From: DUZB01 sp964407525
Lineage (GTDB): Bacteria > Desulfobacterota > DSM-4660 > Desulfatiglandales > Desulfatiglandaceae
Assembly (NCBI GenBank): GCA_964407525.1
Contig: CAYOWC010000213.1
Coordinates: 1-8,783 of the forward strand
Direction: 5' to 3'
Length of the DNA stretch: 8,783 nt
In this document: positions 5,677 through 8,783 of the stretch, one piece after another
Position numbering within the stretch: the stretch's first letter is position 1
Layout of the letters: every line of letters begins with the position of its first letter
Position numbers and translations under genes: made by a program
The notes under the pieces: model-generated
Database searches by the model: none
The model's input: the letters and a program-made list of their open reading frames with translations, nothing else
Told to the model about the DNA's origin: nothing

Positions 5677-7451
5677 TAGAGGATTCCAGCGCTCAGACAA
5701 AAACCTTGCAGGGAATTCCCGTTCATGCTGGGATTGTTATCGGAAAAGCCCATCTCGTGGACAGGTCCAGGGTCAAGATCCTTTACCAGTATATTGTCAA
5801 TGACGGAAAAATCGAAGAAGAAATTGAACGATTCAAGGATTCGATCAAGGCCGTTGAGGATCAACTGATTGCCTTAAAAAACGGGATGCCCGAAAGAGTC
5901 AAGGACCATTCGTTTATTTTCGACAGTCATCTTATGATGCTCAAAGACAGCATGTTCCGGGACGCCACGATCAAAAAGATTCGAAACGAGAAGATCAATG
6001 CGGAATGGGCTGTCAAGAAATCGCTCGAGGAAATCAGGGAAGTTTTTGGCCAGATAGAAGACGATTATATCAGGGACCGTATCTCCGATGTGGAAAATGT
6101 TACGGAAAGAATACTGAGAACACTCTCGGGGGATACACAACAAAGCCTGGCTGAAATCAACCAAAGGGTTATCATAGTAGCCCACGACCTGTCTCCAGCA
6201 GACACGACCGAGTTGAACATCGGCAAAGTAAAGGGATTTATTACAGATATGGGAGGGAAAACTTCCCATACCGCCATCATAGCGCAGGCCCTCGAAATTC
6301 CAGCGGTGGTAGGGCTTAAATCAGCCACACAGCTGGTACAGGACGGCGATTTTCTTATCGTGGATGGAACCACGGGGAATGTGATCATTAACCCGGACGA
6401 CCAGGCTATTCTCCACGCCCAGGAAAATCAGCTTAAATTTGAGAAATACCAGTCAAGCATTGTCAGGTTAAGCCATCTTCCCGCGGAGACCCTTGACGGG
6501 TTCAAGATAGCTGTGTCAGGCAATATTGAATTTCTTGAGGAAGTTGCCGCTGTAAAAGGCAATGGAGGCGAAGGAATCGGGCTTTACAGGACGGAATTTC
6601 TTTACTTGAGAAATAAAGGCTTTCCAAGTGAAGAGGAGCTTTTTGAAGATTACCGAGAAGTAGCGGAAATCATAAATCCTTTTCCGGTAAGGATAAGGAC
6701 TTTAGACCTTGGAGGGGATAAATTTGCTTCCAAGCTTGATATTTCAAAAGAATTAAATCCCGCCCTTGGATTGCGGGGTATTCGCTTTTGTCTAAAAGAA
6801 CCGGAGATATTTAAGAGCCAGTTGAGATCTATTTTGCGGGCAAGCATCTATGGTAAAATCGAACTGATGTTTCCCATGGTATCCGGATTACAGGAATTGC
6901 TGGATGCCAAAGAGATTCTGAACGATGTGAAAAATGATCTGGATTTTAGAAGTATTGAATATGATCGGGACATGAAAATTGGTATCATGATAGAGGTTCC
7001 CGCAGCCGTTGCTGTGGCCGATGTGTTGGCCCGCCATGTGGATTTTTTCAGTATTGGGACAAATGACTTGATACAGTATTCCCTCGCCATTGACAGGGTT
7101 AACGAACATGTTGCGTATATGTATCAACCGTTCCATCCGGCAATCCTCAGGATGCTGAAGTTCACGGTAAATGCAGCAAAAACAGAGGATATTCCAGTTT
7201 CCCTATGCGGAGAAATGGCGGGAGATCCCCTTTGTATTGCTATCCTGCTCTGCTTGGGATTTGACAGCCTCAGCATGAATGCCAGGGCGATCCCTCTTGT
7301 CAAAAAGATTATCAGGGCCACGTCTATGCCGCAGGCCAGGATGGATTTTGAAAATGTGATGTCGCTCAATACGGCCAGGGAAGTCCGCAGCTATGTTTTA
7401 GAGCACATCAGAAGCCAGTTTCCTGAACTGGAGGAAAGAGGGTATATATAA
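5673..7451 (+). CDS. ptsI: Phosphoenolpyruvate-protein phosphotransferase (PTS enzyme I)
   Basis: Enzyme I takes phosphate from phosphoenolpyruvate and passes it to HPr. The 592-residue protein is full length (about 575 usual). The N-terminal region starts LQGIPVHAGIVIGKA, and the helical HPr-binding insert follows at about 50-150. The swivelling domain carries GGKTSHTAIIAQALEIPAVVG (194-214) with the phospho-accepting His199. The PEP-binding barrel shows EGIGLYRTEFLY (300-311), RTLDLGGDK (342-350), NPALGLRGIR, MIEVPAA, SIGTNDLIQYSLAIDR (460-475) and CGEMAGDP with Cys512. All catalytic landmarks are intact. ATG 5673 overlaps the HPr stop, with GGAG (5662-5665) seven bases upstream. The gene ends 10 bp before the second inverted-repeat element. 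Confidence 0.98.
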   Translation: MIEDSSAQTKTLQGIPVHAGIVIGKAHLVDRSRVKILYQYIVNDGKIEEEIERFKDSIKAVEDQLIALKNGMPERVKDHSFIFDSHLMMLKDSMFRDATIKKIRNEKINAEWAVKKSLEEIREVFGQIEDDYIRDRISDVENVTERILRTLSGDTQQSLAEINQRVIIVAHDLSPADTTELNIGKVKGFITDMGGKTSHTAIIAQALEIPAVVGLKSATQLVQDGDFLIVDGTTGNVIINPDDQAILHAQENQLKFEKYQSSIVRLSHLPAETLDGFKIAVSGNIEFLEEVAAVKGNGGEGIGLYRTEFLYLRNKGFPSEEELFEDYREVAEIINPFPVRIRTLDLGGDKFASKLDISKELNPALGLRGIRFCLKEPEIFKSQLRSILRASIYGKIELMFPMVSGLQELLDAKEILNDVKNDLDFRSIEYDRDMKIGIMIEVPAAVAVADVLARHVDFFSIGTNDLIQYSLAIDRVNEHVAYMYQPFHPAILRMLKFTVNAAKTEDIPVSLCGEMAGDPLCIAILLCLGFDSLSMNARAIPLVKKIIRATSMPQARMDFENVMSLNTAREVRSYVLEHIRSQFPELEERGYI

Positions 7452-7461
7452 AGAGGAACCC

Positions 7462-7631
7462 AAAAGCTGCAATTAGCTTTTAGCTATTGGCCGTTAGCTT
7501 AAAGGATTCAAACATTTGAATGCCTTTTTAATATACTGAAGCTTTCATTTCTTGATGCCAACCTAATGTAGCTGTAAGTAACCGATATCGTGCGGCTAAT
7601 ATCTAAAAGCTAACCGCTAATTGCAGCTTTT
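7462..7631 (+). repeat. MITE-like inverted-repeat element, copy 2 (TTAGCNN heptads)
   Basis: This 170-bp element occupies nearly all of the ptsI-smpB spacer. It has the same 16-bp perfect terminal inverted repeat as copy 1 (AAAAGCTGCAATTAGC). Period-7 arrays stand in both arms: TTAGC or TTGGC at 7473, 7480, 7487 and 7494 on the left, and GCTAA or TCTAA at 7595, 7602, 7609 and 7616 on the right. The shared internal block TTCATTTCTTGATGCCAA is at 7544-7561. Orientation is opposite to copy 1. It holds no ORF of note. Its right end is immediately followed by AGGAGG, the smpB ribosome binding site, so the base of the possible RNA hairpin abuts that site. Confidence 0.85.
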
Positions 7632-7637
7632 AGGAGG
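7632..7637 (+). promoter_or_regulatory. smpB Shine-Dalgarno abutting the inverted-repeat element
   Basis: AGGAGG stands six bases before the smpB ATG and directly follows the TTTT that closes the terminal repeat. Copy 1 also has AGG just outside the same TTTT. The first three bases may therefore belong to the element rather than to the original leader. Confidence 0.8.
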
Positions 7638-7643
7638 AAAATT

Positions 7644-8099
7644 ATGAGCCAAAAAATTGTCTGCCGGAATAAAAAGGCGGCACATGAATATTTTCTTGAA
7701 GAGTTCCTCGAGGCGGGATTGGTGCTGCTGGGCGCCGAGGTGAAATCTCTCAGGGATGGACGAAGTAATCTGGTGGACAGTTATGCAAAGGTCACAAAGG
7801 GGGAGGTGTTTCTCCACAATATGCACATTACGCCCTATCCCTTCGCACACCATATGCAGCTTGATCCCACCAGAAAGAGAAAACTTCTCTTAAATAGAAG
7901 AGAAATAAGGCGCCTGATCGGCAAGACCGAGCAAAAAGGATTCTCTTTGATCCCGACGAAAGTCTATTTCAAAAATGGCCGGGCAAAAGTGGAAATTGCA
8001 CTGGCAAAGGGTAAAAGAAAGTACGACAAACGACAATCGCTCAAAGAAAAAGACCTTAAAAAAGAAATAGCTCAGTCACGAAAAGAAGACAGATATTGA
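7644..8099 (+). CDS. smpB: SsrA-binding protein SmpB
   Basis: SmpB binds the tRNA-like part of tmRNA and carries it into stalled ribosomes for trans-translation. The 151-residue product is typical in length. It contains NKKAAHEYFLEEFLEAGLVL, LGAEVKSLRDGRSNLVDSYA (29-48), MHITPYPFAHH, LLLNRREIRRLIGKTEQKGFSLIPTKVYF and KVEIALAKGKRKYDKR. The basic C-terminal tail, which in known structures probes the empty mRNA channel, is present. The start is set by AGGAGG six bases upstream. Its stop overlaps the -35 element of the ssrA promoter, and ssrA follows 92 bp later, so both partners of the rescue system are encoded together. Confidence 0.98.
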   Translation: MSQKIVCRNKKAAHEYFLEEFLEAGLVLLGAEVKSLRDGRSNLVDSYAKVTKGEVFLHNMHITPYPFAHHMQLDPTRKRKLLLNRREIRRLIGKTEQKGFSLIPTKVYFKNGRAKVEIALAKGKRKYDKRQSLKEKDLKKEIAQSRKEDRY

Positions 8100-8124
8100 C
8101 ATCTATTTTTATGATGATTATCAT
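8096..8124 (+). promoter_or_regulatory. Probable sigma-70 promoter of ssrA
   Basis: TTGACA (8096-8101) is a perfect -35 hexamer. After a 17-bp spacer comes TATCAT (8119-8124), five of six matches to the -10 consensus. Transcription would start near 8131, about 61 bases before the mature tmRNA 5' end, leaving a leader that RNase P would remove. The -35 box overlaps the smpB stop codon. Confidence 0.8.
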
Positions 8125-8130
8125 AGCATG

Positions 8131-8167
8131 TGTTCAGGGAAGCTTGGCCGATTCGGGCTTCTGAACA
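8131..8167 (+). other. Hairpin in the pre-tmRNA leader
   Basis: TGTTCAG (8131-8137) pairs with CTGAACA (8161-8167), and AAGC with GCTT extends the stem after a two-G bulge. A small CCG-CGG inner pairing is possible. There is no T run after it, so I do not call it a terminator of smpB. Its first base coincides with the predicted ssrA transcription start, so it would cap the 5' end of the primary transcript. Confidence 0.5.
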
Positions 8168-8191
8168 TCAAACACTGTAAATTGAAACATA

Positions 8192-8546
8192 GGGGGCGAT
8201 ACGGCTTCGACGGGGATAATTGAATTTCAGGTTGCATATCGAGGTTCCAGCTGCTCGTAAAACAGGTGGGCTTTAAGTAAACGCAGACGATTATGCGTAT
8301 GCCCTAGCTGCATAAAAAGCTAGCGTTTTGTCGGTCTTTTCCTGCGTGACCGAACAAAGCGTCGACTAGCAGGATAGCGTTATTTTTATTACCTGCAAGG
8401 AAATAATGCGAAACTATATTGCGGGTTAGCCCTGAGGCAGTCTGCCCGGTTGCGACCCCCAGGGTGAAATTTAAAATCGGGCTATGTATGTAGACACCTG
8501 AATGGAAGGTTTCCGGACGCGGGTTCGACTCCCGCCGCCTCCACCA
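8192..8546 (+). ncRNA. ssrA: Transfer-messenger RNA (tmRNA, 10Sa RNA)
   Basis: This 355-nt RNA rescues stalled ribosomes with SmpB. The 5' end GGGGGCG pairs with CGCCTCC (8536-8542) as a 7-bp acceptor stem with one G-U pair, followed by A and an encoded CCA (8544-8546). The T arm is GCGGG-TTCGACT-CCCGC just before it. The 5' part contains the expected GATACGGCTTCGACGGGG-type D-like segment. The tag frame starts at GCA 8283 and stops at TAA 8313-8315, giving ADDYAYALAA after the alanine carried by tmRNA. The hydrophobic ALAA end is the usual protease degron. It appears to be one-piece, not permuted. The 3' end is a common integration site for mobile elements, and an integrase end lies 107 bp downstream. 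Confidence 0.97.
8283..8315 (+). other. tmRNA tag-peptide reading frame (ADDYAYALAA)
   Basis: Ten codons, GCA to GCA, then TAA. Translation of the stalled peptide resumes at GCA 8283 and adds ADDYAYALAA. The ALAA C-terminus marks the product for ClpXP-type proteases in well-studied bacteria; the A-D-D-Y start is in keeping with tags I associate with deltaproteobacteria. Confidence 0.92.
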
Positions 8547-8594
8547 ACTTAAATTGTAGTAATATCAATAGCTTAAGGTAGTAAGGCACCCCCT

Positions 8595-8634
8595 AAATAG
8601 GCCATTGTGCCCAAAATTGTGCCTATTTTGTGTC
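8595..8634. repeat. Phased direct repeats and inverted repeat between ssrA and int (possible recombinase arm sites)
   Basis: Three near-identical 8-mers lie about one helical turn apart: ATTGTGCC at 8604, ATTGTGCC at 8616 and TTTGTGTC at 8627. An 8-bp inverted repeat, AAATAGGC (8595-8602) and GCCTATTT (8621-8628), overlaps them. Phased short repeats between the attachment site and int fit arm-type integrase or excisionase binding sites. A weak terminator is the alternative reading. Confidence 0.5.
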
Positions 8635-8652
8635 TAAAGCTGTTTTCTTTTT

Positions 8653-8783
8653 TCATTTATGGCTCCCCATATACTGTCTTTCAAAGGCAGAACCGTCCTG
8701 CCTTGTGAGGTTGGGGATGTAGCGGCCATAAGTCCTGTAGACCATGGAAGTGTCTACGTGCCCCAGGGTTCTGGCGACCCACT
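8653..8783 (-). CDS. Tyrosine recombinase/integrase, C-terminal end (partial)
   Basis: On the minus strand the frame entering at 8781 gives 42 residues ending at TGA (8655-8653). They contain WVARTLGHVDTSMVYRTYG followed by RYIPNLTR. LGH is the conserved box II histidine region of tyrosine recombinases (His codon 8760-8758). The tyrosine ten residues later (8730-8728), in TYGRYI, is in the position of the DNA-cleaving nucleophile, as in P4-type enzymes with the GHSS...VYGKW pattern. The rest of the gene, with the catalytic arginines, lies beyond the window. It is convergent with ssrA and ends 107 bp from it, the classical place for the integrase of an island or prophage inserted in tmRNA. Whether the element is complete cannot be seen. 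Confidence 0.88.
   Translation of the reverse strand, partial: WVARTLGHVDTSMVYRTYGRYIPNLTRQDGSAFERQYMGSHK

Noticed and set aside
8131..8167. Rho-independent terminator after smpB
   Set aside because: The stem is followed by TCAAACACTG rather than a T run, and the hairpin lies downstream of a strong ssrA promoter.

Overview
This window is a housekeeping stretch from a bacterium that looks like a deltaproteobacterium (Desulfobacterota sensu lato). The order ffh - rpsP - khpA - rimM - trmD - SPOUT RNA methyltransferase - rplS - rnhB - yraN - rsmI, the HPr/enzyme I pair behind it and the tmRNA tag ADDYAYALAA all fit that group. The lineage is inferred from gene order and protein character, with no search behind it. 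All genes except the last fragment read on the + strand. A run of exactly 100 N (2794-2893) marks a scaffold join, so this is a draft or metagenome assembly.

Layout: 3-89 is the last 28 codons of ffh. 90-345 is non-coding and holds copy 1 of a ~170-bp inverted-repeat element. 346-2793 is the ribosome/tRNA maturation operon (S16, KhpA, RimM, TrmD, a SPOUT methyltransferase cut by the gap). 2894-3093 is non-coding and carries three short-period degenerate repeats (periods 8, 9 and 7 bp). 3094-5399 holds L19, RNase HII, the YraN nuclease-fold protein and RsmI. 5404-7451 encodes HPr and PTS enzyme I. 7462-7631 is copy 2 of the element, in the opposite orientation. 7644-8546 is the trans-translation pair smpB and ssrA, with a near-consensus promoter between them. 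8547-8783 holds phased short repeats and the C-terminal end of a tyrosine recombinase on the minus strand, read as the edge of an element integrated at the 3' end of ssrA.

The genes form tightly packed translational units: several stops and starts overlap or abut (rimM/trmD, trmD/SPOUT, rnhB/yraN, yraN/rsmI, HPr/ptsI). Together they serve protein targeting, ribosome assembly, rRNA and tRNA modification, removal of RNA from DNA, phosphoenolpyruvate-dependent phosphorelay and ribosome rescue.

The genes themselves are ordinary. The unusual content lies between them: the paired TTAGCNN-heptad elements with terminal inverted repeats, the cluster of short-period arrays next to the gap, Shine-Dalgarno sequences that sit on repeat edges, and the integrase end beside ssrA.
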